From Okapia johnstoni (Eukaryota; Chordata; Mammalia; Artiodactyla; Giraffidae), in the NCBI GenBank assembly GCA_024291935.2, contig JAGTYA010000024.1:2294001-2358000 (forward strand): a stretch of DNA of 64,000 bases, in the 5' to 3' direction. Below are positions 46,178 to 62,400 of the stretch, piece after piece. Made by a program: the position numbers and the translations under genes. The number at the start of each line of letters is the position of its first letter. The stretch's first letter is position 1. Under the pieces are notes generated by a model that saw only the letters and a list, made by a program, of their open reading frames with translations, made no database searches and was not told where the DNA came from.

Positions 46178-46358
46178 CCTGATGCTGGGAAAGATGGAAG
46201 CAGGAGAAGAAGGGGATGACAGAGGATGAGATGGCTGGATGGCATCACCGACTCAATGGACATGAGTTTGAGCAAACTCCGGGAGTTGATGATGGACAGG
46301 GAGGCCTGGGGTCGCAAAGAGTCAGACATAACTGAGCAACTGAACTAAACTGAACTGC
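46178..46358 (+). repeat. BovB LINE, short 3' fragment
   Basis: CTGATGCTGGGAAAGATGGA through GGATGGCATCACCGACTCAA to the ACTGAACTAAACTGAACT tail. Confidence 0.9.
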
Positions 46359-46361
46359 AGC

Positions 46362-46570
46362 TGTTGTTTAATCTCTAAGTCGTGTCTGCCTCTTTGCAAC
46401 CCCATGGACTGTGGCCCGCCAAGCTCCTCTGTCCATGAGATTTACAAGGCAAGAATACTGGAGTGGGTTGCCATTTCCTTCTCCAAGGGATCTTCCCCAC
46501 CCAGGGATCAAACCCAAGTCTCCTGCATTGGCAGGTGGATTCTTTACCACTGAGCCACCAGGGAAATCCA
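46362..46570 (-). repeat. Bov-tA SINE abutting BovB tail
   Basis: Reverse copy starting directly after the BovB fragment, ending ACTGAGCCACCAGGGAAATC. Confidence 0.93.
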
Positions 46571-46930
46571 ATGGTTCCCATACTCCCACCTTAGCACCTC
46601 CAGGGCAGAAACTGCCACTCCTCAGAGATGCCCCGAGATCACCAAGGAGACCTCCCAGAGCAGAGAGAAGAGGAGAAACCAGGAGTCAAAATCTGCATCC
46701 AGAAGAAGGAGGTACAGTTCCTACCAGAAGGAAGTCACTCTCCAGAGTGTCCCTTTTCCTTCCCAGACACTCGTAGGGAAGAAAGTCAGAAACGTAGAGA
46801 ATCAGCTGACCATCTATTCCTGGGGGTGGTGGAGGACGGCAGGCAGTAGGTGGTCCATGATTATGGGGAAGAAGCCATTGATGATCTTTGGCAAAGCATC
46901 GTCTTGGAGGTGAGCAGAGAGGAGGAGGTG

Positions 46931-47151
46931 GGCTTCCCAGGTGGCACTAGTGGTAAAGAACCCACCTGCCAATGCAGGACACCTAAGAGACATAAGTTCA
47001 ACCCCTGGGTCGAGAAGATCCCCTGGAGAAAAGGCACAACAACCCACTCCAGTATTCTTCCTGGAGAATCCCATGGACAGAGGAGCTTTGGGGGCTGCAG
47101 TCCATTAGGATCACAGAGTCAGACACGACTGTAGCAACTTAGCACAGCACA
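46931..47151 (+). repeat. Bov-tA SINE
   Basis: Head GGGCTTCCCAGGTGGCACTA, tail GCAACTTAGCACAGCACA. Confidence 0.93.
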
Positions 47152-47154
47152 GAG

Positions 47155-47814
47155 GAGAGGTACCGCTTTGCAAAACAGATGACAGACTTCAGTCTGAGGG
47201 GAACCGGGGGTGAAGTGGGGAAAAGGAGCCGTTGGCTTTGTAAACTCCAGGGAAAGTGGGCTACACACCTAGATGTGTGGTGAGAGTGAAGCTTTTTGGG
47301 TTGCGGACCAGGGTCATCCATGAAAACCGAGCTTAGGGTCCAGAGCAGGACCAAACGTGAGATCAAGGTAGTTCAGGGAAGGCAGGGGCAGTACTGTTAC
47401 CTCTCGAGCCCAAAGTCCTGGCAAGGACAGGAAGGCCTTGTGGCCCAATGCAGGGGGCTTGGGTCTGAGCCAACCTCACCTGGATCTCCAAGGACAGGGC
47501 ACGTGGGCTGACTTCTGCTTCACTGTCACACATTGAAATGGCCAAAGATGCCGTTTGCTCGGGGGGAGGGGGACACATCCTCTGATGGTGCCTTCCTTCC
47601 AGCCATCAGAGACCTCCCCCACCCTTCCCCCAGCGTGCCGAAGGGTGGGCAGCACGTGTGGGAACCTGCCCACCTACTGGGTCATGCTGAGCTGTCTGCT
47701 GGGAATAGCCTGTCAGAAGACAGGTGGCTCACTGGCAGCAGGGCCCTCAGCGCCTAGATCAGCCTCAGCCCACCCTCCTGCTGACCACAATCAACAGCGT
47801 GGATGGGGCTCGTT
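47155..47814. other. Intergenic unique DNA, nothing recognised
   Basis: No gene or repeat recognised. Confidence 0.45.
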
Positions 47815-47826
47815 TTCTGGCCCTCT

Positions 47827-48041
47827 TGGTTGGTTGGTTTAGTCGCTAAGTCGTGTCTGACTCTTGCAGACCCCATGGATTGTAGCCCGCCATGCTCCTC
47901 TGTCCATGGGGATTCTACAGGCAAGAATACTGAAGTGGGCTGCCATTTCCTCCTCCAGGGGCTCTTCCTAACCCAGGAATCGAACCTGGGTCTCCTGCAT
48001 TGCAGGCAGATTCTTTACTGACTGAGCTATGAGGGAAGCCC
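47827..48041 (-). repeat. Bov-tA SINE with near-perfect target duplication
   Basis: Reverse copy ending GAGCTATGAGGGAAGCCC. TTCTGGCCC flanks both sides (47815-47823 and 48042-48050). Confidence 0.93.
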
Positions 48042-48599
48042 TTCTGGCCCCTCTGGGTCCACTCATCAGACCTTTCATCTTGCCTGCCCCCACCTTGGAC
48101 CGTGAGTTCCCATGAGCAGTTCAGGCTTATCCCTGGGTCCCCCTGGCCTCACACTATCCCTCCACAAGCTGGGGACTCCATGAGTGGATGATTTCACAGA
48201 TGCTGAGGCCCCACTGAGGAGCCCCTAAACAGGGGCTGTCCTATTCCCTGGGGCCTGCGTCCCAAATCTTCCTTGGTCCCCCTTCCTTTAAAGCTCACCA
48301 GACCTGAGTTCCCTGCCTCAGAGACCGGGGAACCCCGACACCTGGTGCTCTCATTTACGTTCAGGCTTGGGGGCCTCAACCATGTGACACAGAAACTCAA
48401 GCACCAAACGTGTTTACCCATCAGCCTTCCCACCTCCCCAAATCCCGACCGGGCCAGAGGGAGCAGGAGGAGGGAGCCCCAGTCGGGACCCTTCCTCAGC
48501 GCTCCCCCTTTCTGTCCCTTGCTCATCTATCCCCAGCTGCGTCCTCAGCCCCCAGCTGGAACGCTGACGGAGGACTGGATCAACTGAGCCTGAGAGTGG

Positions 48600-48851
48600 G
48601 GATGGAGCCCGGATGGTCTGGGCAGATGGAGCCCCTCCGTCCTTCCCAGCCTGAGTAATCTGAGCCTGGCATTGTGTCCGCACGGGGACAGCTGACAGTG
48701 CTGTGGTCAGACAGCTGGCGGGGTTGGGCTGGCCTGGCCGGGGTGGCTTGGGGTGGGAGAATGTGGGCTGTTACATGAGCCCCGGAGGCTGCACCCCCAG
48801 CCCCAGGGGGAACTGCAGTCCCACTCCGTCCCTGAGGAGAACCGTGGCATC
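48600..48851 (+). promoter_or_regulatory. CHRNG: CHRNG promoter region with paired E-boxes
   Basis: Two CAGCTG E-boxes occur at 48689-48694 and 48712-48717, 163 and 140 bases upstream of the start codon and 23 bases apart. Paired E-boxes close to the start are how the gamma subunit gene responds to MyoD/myogenin in differentiating muscle. No TATA box seen. Confidence 0.6.
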
Positions 48852-54208
<5,357 letters not shown>

Positions 54209-54321
54209 GCTGACCGATTGCTGCTAGCCACGTGGAGTCTTATCAGCTGTGTTCTGCTCCTGAAGTCACGAGTATACTCTTTGGGAAACACTCTTGGGGG
54301 ATATGTGAGAAAAGCTGGGGA

Positions 54322-54327
54322 AATAAA
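54322..54327 (+). terminator. CHRNG: CHRNG polyadenylation signal
   Basis: AATAAA 114 bases after the stop codon, followed by GTGTTTGGGG (about 54349). Confidence 0.85.
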
Positions 54328-54339
54328 GAGACAGAGCTG

Positions 54340-55590
54340 GAACCCCGGAGTGTTTGGGGCTGGGATGTGGGCAGAGTGCGCTAGTGGAATCAGCATGCAC
54401 GTGGCACTGGCTTGCTCGTCTTGGCACTCCCCTCACTTCAGCAAAGTACTGTCAACTCCCATCACTTCTGAAACCCTAAGGACTCTGTTTATCCTATCCC
54501 CAGCTAGACAAGGTCCTAGCCCTCCAGGCCTGGGCCTCCCTCCCCTTTTGCAAGTTCCCTGCAGCCTCTTGAAGGAGGGGAGTCAAGAGAGAAGTGAAGA
54601 GTGGCGGCCAATGCTCTCTTGAAAGGGAGGCAGCCTACTGCAGGTGGCATCTGCCTGCTTTCTGGGGGCTGTAGGCACCAAACATTTTATGAGTTTTATT
54701 CTCTTTTTTTCATTCTCAAAAGCTCCTCATAGCATTACAGATAAGCAAGAGTCACTATTCCCCTATGTTTAGGTTGGGCAAATTGGGGCCTAGAGTTAAG
54801 AGGGGATTGCCAGAACAATGGTGGATAAATAAGGTTTGGAGTTCAGAATTCCCAACTCTAACCCAATCTTAGACATTCTAAGAAAGTTCTATGGCTTGGA
54901 AAATGGACCCCTCTTCCTTCTCTTCTTAAAGGACAGGGAATTTGCACTGATCTGAAGGGATGGTTAAGACAAGAAAGAGCTAGGGAGGGAAGTAGGGAGC
55001 CTGAGAGGAGACCCTGACCAAACTCCCTTGGCCCCAGTTAGGAAACAAGGAGGCTAGCTGGTCTTTGGGGCAGGTGGGATGGGGGAGGTGTCGTTAAGGC
55101 CATGCTTTTAGAGTATGGCTGGAGCCTGAGCCCTGAGTTCTACTGGTGACAAGACATTTTGGTGACAAGACACAAGCACATTTGTGCTTCCTGAACCTGC
55201 GTCTTCATCTGTAAATATGGGTACAGATATCAATTCTTATCTACCTTCATCACAGGATCAAAGGTGCCGGTGAAGATTTAAAAAATTTACAGTGTCCCGA
55301 CAACAGGACATTGTTGGGGGGGGGGGGGAGCAAGACCCCGGAAATAGCCAGGGTTGCTGCTTTCGGGATCACTCATCAGCAGGTTCACTGCATTTACTCC
55401 AGAGCGTGTGTGTGCGCGCTGCACGCACTGCTGTGTATTTGGAGCAGCAGGTCAATCGATGATGGAGAGACCACTGCTGATTCCTGTAAGCCTCTTACAA
55501 GCTCAGCCACCTGGGGTGAGTCTCTCACCCTCTGACTGCCTCCAAAGGTGGAGAGGAGGAACTCTGTAGCTCCTGGCACAAGTAAGCAAA
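54340..55590. other. Intergenic DNA, no gene recognised
   Basis: A diverged MIR-like trace may lie at 54700-54880, and a 13-base G run is at 55316-55328. No transposase-derived frame (the human TIGD1 position) is seen on either strand. Confidence 0.5.
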
Positions 55591-55594
55591 GATG

Positions 55595-55760
55595 AACAAC
55601 CGCTACCATTTATTGAGGGCTACTTTGTGTAGAGCCTGACACTGATTATCTCGATCAATCCACAAGGCAACGTGAAGATACGGGTAGTATATCAAAAGAT
55701 GGTCAGTACCAAAGAAACAGCGTCAGGGAGGTTAGGAGAGAGTCCAGGATCGCGCAGCCC
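55595..55760 (-). repeat. MIR-like SINE
   Basis: TACCATTTATTGAGGGCTAC and the degenerate reversed core; it stops at the edge of the CpG island. Confidence 0.5.
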
Positions 55761-56470
55761 CACTGCGGGTGGAGTCGGGATTTGTAGCAAGAGCCGGCTC
55801 CCTCAGCGACTCGGAGCTGCGCTTCTCCGAGCCCGCCTCGGGAGGCGGTCAGGACGCCCTCAGCTCAACAGGGTGGGCAAGCGGGAAGCAGGCAGGAACA
55901 AGGACCGGGACAGGAACCGAGACCCGAGCGCCTCTGCGCAGGAGGAAGGCGTCCGGGGATATCTGCCCCCTACCCGGCCAACGCGGCAACGTTCCGCTGT
56001 GCCCTGAGCAACCGGAAGTGGCCGGACCCTAAGCGGAGGGACCTGGGGGAGCGGAAGTCACTTCGTGAGGCAGTGGCGAAGGTGGCGGCGAGAGGATGAA
56101 CAACAAGTTCGACGCGTGAGTGCCGCGTGGCCGCCCCCCGGGGCCCCTTCCCCCACAACTGTTCTCTGCTCCTACCCCCGCCCGGACTGCAGGCGGCGCA
56201 AACTGCGGCACAGGCCACACTCTCTGACGGGCTGCGGTCTGGCCGGTCCTGGGCGGCCAGCGGGGATGTGAAGAGGTTAGGGACGAGGAATGCAGGGGCC
56301 TCGGGGACCCCAGGGTCGTACAGACCCAGGGCGAAGTGCGGTGTCCAGGGGGCAGAAGGTGGTTGTGCGGCCCGGAAGGAGATTTTGGGACGCCCCACCC
56401 GAGTGCGGGTTACCCGCGGCGTGGAGGGGCGGAGACCTCGGCGGTTTGGGTGTTTCCGCAGCCTGGCCGC
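55760..56470 (+). promoter_or_regulatory. EIF4E2: EIF4E2 CpG-island promoter with ETS sites
   Basis: CpG-dense block around the EIF4E2 start codon. ACCGGAAGTG at 56011-56020 is an excellent ETS/GABPA site, and GCGGAAGTCA at 56051-56060 is a second ETS-type site; both lie within 90 bases of the ATG. There is no TATA box. This is the usual make-up of a housekeeping promoter. Confidence 0.75.
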
Positions 56471-59400
56471 CCTGCCACTGAATGCAGCTTTTCTCACACA
56501 CCTCTCTGGCCTAGGCAGGTCACCTCTCCTCTGAGTCTCAGTTTTATCATTTGCAAAGGAGGGACCGTAACAGAGCCCATGTCATAGAGTTGCGAGGATG
56601 CAGTGAGGTAATGTGGCTTTCGCGTTTAGTGCAGCGGCTGCTCTGTTTCGGAATTTTCATCATCTTCCTGAGACTCCTTCCTACTTCCTTTCTTCTTCCC
56701 CCTCCTCTCCCCCTCTTCCAACACCCTCTCCCAGAACTCAGTTTCTTGCCCAAGGGGTGAACCTTATCTATTGTTTGAGTCCTAGTTCCATCATCAGTTT
56801 GGAGGTGCAGAAAGGAAATGCGTAGTATTTTTGCACATTTCCCTCCAGCGATTGTATCTGGAGGTAGACTTTTGTTCTTGGCTTTCTTCTAATAGTTTAG
56901 CAGTAAATCTGTCTTCTTTTCTGAAGACCTAGATTTCCAGCCTCAGACCCACCAGTTACCCAGTCTCTGAGCCTCTGTTAATCTAAACCGCATTAGTGAT
57001 TAGTGTCTTGCTGCTGCACTGGGTGTGATAAGGATCAAATCACATTCAGCAGTGCTTAAAGGTACTTTGTAAAGTGTTAAATAGAGAGATATATATGTAA
57101 AGTGGTATTACCGTTAGTTTAGTTTGTGACCCACTGTTGCTGAGGGGAAATTGGAGTTTTTCCAGGACAGTTGAGTGCTGGTGTGCAAATTCATAGGCCT
57201 TGGATTCCAGCACTCTTGGCAGCTCCTCAGGAATGTTTCCTGGTTGCCAAGAGGGCTCTACTACTTGAAAAAAGTCTTTGGGAGTTTGCTTCTGTAGCAC
57301 ACTGTGTAGCTGAGCTCATCCCTGTACTGATTACCACTGCCCCAACCCCTCATCTTCAGGGACTTCCCTGGTGGCTCACTGGTAAAGAATCCACCTGCCA
57401 ACAATGCAGGAGATGCAGGTTTGATCCCTGGGTCAGGAAGATCTTCTGGAGAAGGAAACAGCAACCCACTCCAGTGTTCTTGCCTGGTAAATCCCATGGA
57501 CAGAGGAGTTTGGTAGGCTATAGTCCATGGGGTAGCAAAAGAGTCCGACACAACTTAGCGACTGAACAACAAAAACCCCATCCTAAGCCCTGCAACTCTT
57601 AGCTCTAGGTTGAAGTCCTGCCTCATTGGAGCTTTCTGCCAACCTATACTCCTTTCTCCACCAAACTGAAGAAATCAAAATGTCATCTTAAGACACTATA
57701 TGGGTCATCTGTCCCAGTCCTACCCAAATCATTTCTTGGTCTGCTGCTGCTGCTGCTAAGCCACTTCAGTTATGTCCAATTCTATGCGACCATGTAGACG
57801 GCAGCCCACCAGACTCCTCTGTCCCTGGGATTCTCCAGGCAAGAATACTGGAGTAGGTTGCCATTGCCTTCTCCAATGCATGCATGTATTCTAAGGCTCT
57901 TTTATCGTGTCCGACTCTGTGCGACCCCATGGACAGCAGCCCACCAGGCTCCCCTGTCCACAGAATTCTCCAGGCAAGAACACTGGAGTGGGTTGCCATT
58001 TCCTTCTCCATTTCTTGGTCTGCAGTAAGCTCACTTGAGAATGGCAATAATGGCTTCCATAGGCACTTTGCTGCTTTTCACATACTAACTGATTCAAACA
58101 ACCCTGTAAGGGGGATCTTGTTACTTTGTTTTACAAATAGGGAACATGAGACTCTGAGATGAAATAAGTTGCCCACAATAGGAAGGGCCACATATGGTGA
58201 GATTCATACCCAGGTTGTTTAACGTTGGTTCAAGCACATCTTGACAAAAATTAACCAGGATTCTTTTTTTCTGGCTGTGCCCTGTGGCTCTTGGGATCTT
58301 AGTTCCCTGACCAGAGTTTGAACTTCAGCCCCCTACATTGAAAGTGTGAGATCTTAACCGCTGGACCATCTGGGAAGTCCCTAACCTAGGTCATTTTTAA
58401 TTAGTTCTAATTATTAACTATTCATTATACTGATCCAGATTTTTTTAAACATCTGCCTTCTAGCTATTCACGAGAAAAAAAGTAAACTGTCTTTCATTTG
58501 AAATTAGCAATTGAAGAAAGCACTCCAGCCCTTAGGTTTTTTTTTTTTTTAATGCAAAAAAGTGCAGTTTGTAGGCCACTGGTTGCCTGTTTGGTCTGTA
58601 TTCTCTTCACCACTTGGCTCCTAAGGACATGTGGACATGTTTCGGTTTGCCAGAGTCCTACAAGTCCAGTGTCTGGACTTGAGTATTCTAGTCTAATCTG
58701 ATGGGCTTAGATTGCGGAGGAGTTCTGGTCTCCTTTTCTGTGTGGCCTTCATATGTAACCTAATCCCCCCACACTCACCCCTCTTCCCCCCCCCCCCCCC
58801 CATCAAGTCAGTAGGTGCCATTGCTATCGATGCTATTCAAATGTAAAACCGTTAAGATGCTTTCTAAGTACTGCAGTCCCTACTGGGTTGAGCTTTGTTT
58901 TCAAATACAGGTGCCAGATTTTTTGTCCCTGTTCTCTTTGTTAGCTTTGGCCCATTCTTACCTACTATCTGAACCACTTATTTGGCACTTATTATTCTGC
59001 TTTGTATTGCCTTGATTTTAGAAATCCATGTGTTAAGCGTGTTTGTCTTCTGCCCACATTTCCTGATACTGGACATGTGAAAGTGGATTAGCCCAACTTC
59101 CTACCTGCAGTGAATTGTCTAGTCGGAGTATGAGGACATACCTGGGCAGAAGCTTGGTGAGCTGATGAGGCACCACTCAGCATGCATAGCTTCAGATGCT
59201 AATTGCCTGCCTGAGTCTAAGGACCACCTGGATAGTATCTTTGCTCACATCCAGCGTCCAGCTGGGAAGAGTAGCCTTTGAAGATAGGATGCGAATGACT
59301 TGCCTTAAGTGTTGTCCCGAGAGCAGAGCTCCACCCTCAAGAAATAACAGCATTAGATGAAGGTCCATTAGGGTTTCCAGTTACTGTTTTAGAAGGGAGT

Positions 59401-62400
59401 CGGGAGCTGGGGACCAGGGTCACAGTAGCATTGTTTCTTCTCTGACATAATTATTCTTGTTATTATTTTTCTGTTTCCCAGTAGTGGTTAGCAGCAAAAG
59501 CACTAAAAAGAAAGGAACTTACATGCTTTGCTTGGAGCTAGCAAAATGTGAGGTCCTAGAGCAACTGTGCCCTTTTTCAACCAAGATGGAAGGGAAAGGA
59601 CCCCAGATGGTATTGTGGGAAGTTGGGGGCTGAGAAGAGAGAAATGGTTTGAGTCCCTGGGAAATGCCCTAAAGAAGAGAATTAGGAGCTATCTTGGACC
59701 TAAGCAATAAAAAGAAAAAGAAACAAAGACTCATGAAATATTTGTAATCAGGAGACAGAAAAACTGACAGTATAGCTAGGACAAGTAAAACATTTATATG
59801 GGCATGTTTAGAAGAAGGTCTCAACTCAGCCTAGAGAGAGATCAGGGAATATTTTCAAGAGAAAGTGGCCCTTAGTCTGGGTCCTAAAGGACAAGTTAAA
59901 TAGGGGAAGAGGAGCTCCTTGAAAGACCAGGTGATGAGCACAACAAAGGGGTGAGGCTGGGGACTACAGGTGGGTTGGTACCACTGGATGGAAGGGAGGG
60001 GAAAGACTGTGTGTCAGGTATTCATAATATCTGATACACACAGTGTGCTGGTAAATGTTGTGGGACTTGGATGCTAGACAGGCCCCGCTTCAAAAGGAAA
60101 CCCTACGGACTCAAATTTCATAACGAGGAAGGAGTTATTGTAAACACCATTACGTCTCCCAGGCGTCCAGGGAAGCCAAAGAGATGGCAGCATCACAAAA
60201 AAACCCATTCTCCTCTCCACTCTCTGCTCAATCCTCTTTGTCCCTCCTGGCCTTCTCTGCTTTTGCTTATTGTCTTTATTCCCTCATGGCTTTTCTTACA
60301 TGCAACTCATATGACTGACTGCCTCAGCTCCTGAATCTGTAAGATCTTTCACCTCCTGGATGAAAATCTGAAGAAGGCACTGAGGCATAGGTTATTGGCC
60401 GGGCTGGGCTACCAGTGCCCTTCATCATCCTGCCTTGGCCAGGGAGGGGCTGGGGCTGGGTGTGGCACAGTGCACCATCTCTGGAGTATATCCTACAGCC
60501 AGGGCTGTGAAATGGGCAGAGCAGGCACCCCAGCACATATGTAGTTTGTCCACTCTAAGGTTTGAATTACGATACGTACTTTTTTTAGACGTATTGCTAA
60601 TGCCCTCTTAATAGACTACAGTGTAGTGTCAGTATAACTTTTAAATGCACTAAGAAACCAAACAATCTGTGTGACTCCATTTCTTGTGATACTTGCTTTA
60701 TTGCTGTGATGTGGAATCAAACCCACAATAGCTCTGAGGTATTCCTGTGTCTGAGTTACAGTTTGACCACTTCTAGTACCTGTCCTGAGAATTGCCAAAT
60801 TCTTTGTGACTTGGTAGGGCCAGAAAAGTGACCTCAGAAAAGATCTGTAAATTGATGGTCCAGCTCTAGACTAAACAGCATTCTTACTATCTTTGTGAAT
60901 TCACCTTCCATTTATCTTTTTGTCTAGATTCAGTGAATTTTAGGTTCACGGAGAGCCTTAGTATTTTGTTTTGGAGAGTGACAGAATATGTTCAGAGATA
61001 GATTTTCTTTGCCAATAGTTTATTTAACACAGGTCCACTGTGGGAGTTATAGTAATTTCATAAGCCAGAAGCATACTAATGTCTTTTTAGCTAGTAAAGA
61101 AATAACATATTCCAAACCAGTGATAGATTACTCACAGTATTGTTCCAGGCACAGGGAGATGAAAGGAATACAGTCCAAATTTAGTTCCAGGTGTATCTTT
61201 ATATGTATTGGCACTGGATGAGAAGGCTTGGCCAGTCAGGAACTGAAGTCCAGCTGCCAGCTCAAAAATAAAAGTCAGTTGTTGGTAGAAAACTCCAGCA
61301 CTGGTGGTGATGGGCAGGCTGATCTTTGCAGGGCTGCTAAACATTTTGTCACCACTGCTAAAGGAGTCAGCTTTACCACTGCAGAGCTAATGTCCCTTCT
61401 CTTCAGAGACTGCCGCAGGGTTTGACACCACTGCCCACCAAAGAGTCGCCTTGGTCACTGCAGGAGTGAGTGGCTCAAGATCTTCAGAGAGCAAGATCAG
61501 CAAAGGACAGCTTTGCTCAGATGGAAACTTGGATATTCCTCACACAACACTCAGTATTTATAGTCTAAATGTCCCCTCACCATACTTCCTTCTTTATCTG
61601 TTTTTGCTGATAAGCCCCCAGCAGGGGCTACTTTTCTACTGACCTGCTAGTGTGTATGAATGACTACACATAATATCCTGATAGACTTCATTTGTTCAAG
61701 CTGGATATAGAAAAAGGGAGAGATCAAATTGCAAACATCCATTGGATCATAGAAAAAGCAAGAGAGTTCCAGAAAAACATCTACTTCTGCTTTATTGACT
61801 ATGCCAAAGCCTTTGACTGTGTGGATCACAACAAACTGTGGAAAATTCTTCAAGAGATGGGAATACTAGACCACCTTACCTGCCTCCTGAGAAATCTGTA
61901 TGCAGGTCAAGAAGCAATAGAACAAGACATGGAACAACAGACTGGTTCCAAATTGGGAAAGGAGTACTTCAAGGCTGTATATTGTCACCCTGCCTGTTTA
62001 ACTTGTATGCAGAGTACATCATGTGAAATGCCAGACTGGATGAAGCACAAGCTGGAATCAAGATTGCCAAGAAAAATATCAATAACCTCAGATATGCAGA
62101 TGACACCACCCTTATGGAAGAAAGCAAAGATGATCTAAAGAGCCTCTTGATGAAAGTGAAAGAGGAGAGTGAAAAAGCTGGCTTAAAGCTCATAATTCAA
62201 AAAACGAAGATCATGGCATCTGGTCTCATCACTTCATGGCAAATAGATGGGAAACAATGGAAACAGTGACAGACTTTATTTTCCTGGGCTCCAAAATCAC
62301 TGCTGATGGTGACTGCTGCCATGAAATTAAAAGACGCTTGCTGCTTGGAAGAAAAGCTATGACCAACCTAGACAGCATGTTTAAAAGCAGAGACATTGCT

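Noticed and set aside
56127..56534. 135-codon + frame across the EIF4E2 CpG island
   Set aside because: Arises from CpG-rich sequence in intron 1; the conserved protein uses the donor at 56116 and exon 2 at 63780.
60071..60334. 87-codon frame inside EIF4E2 intron 1
   Set aside because: Starts with a basic stretch and then becomes low-complexity hydrophobic; no family recognised and no supporting signals.
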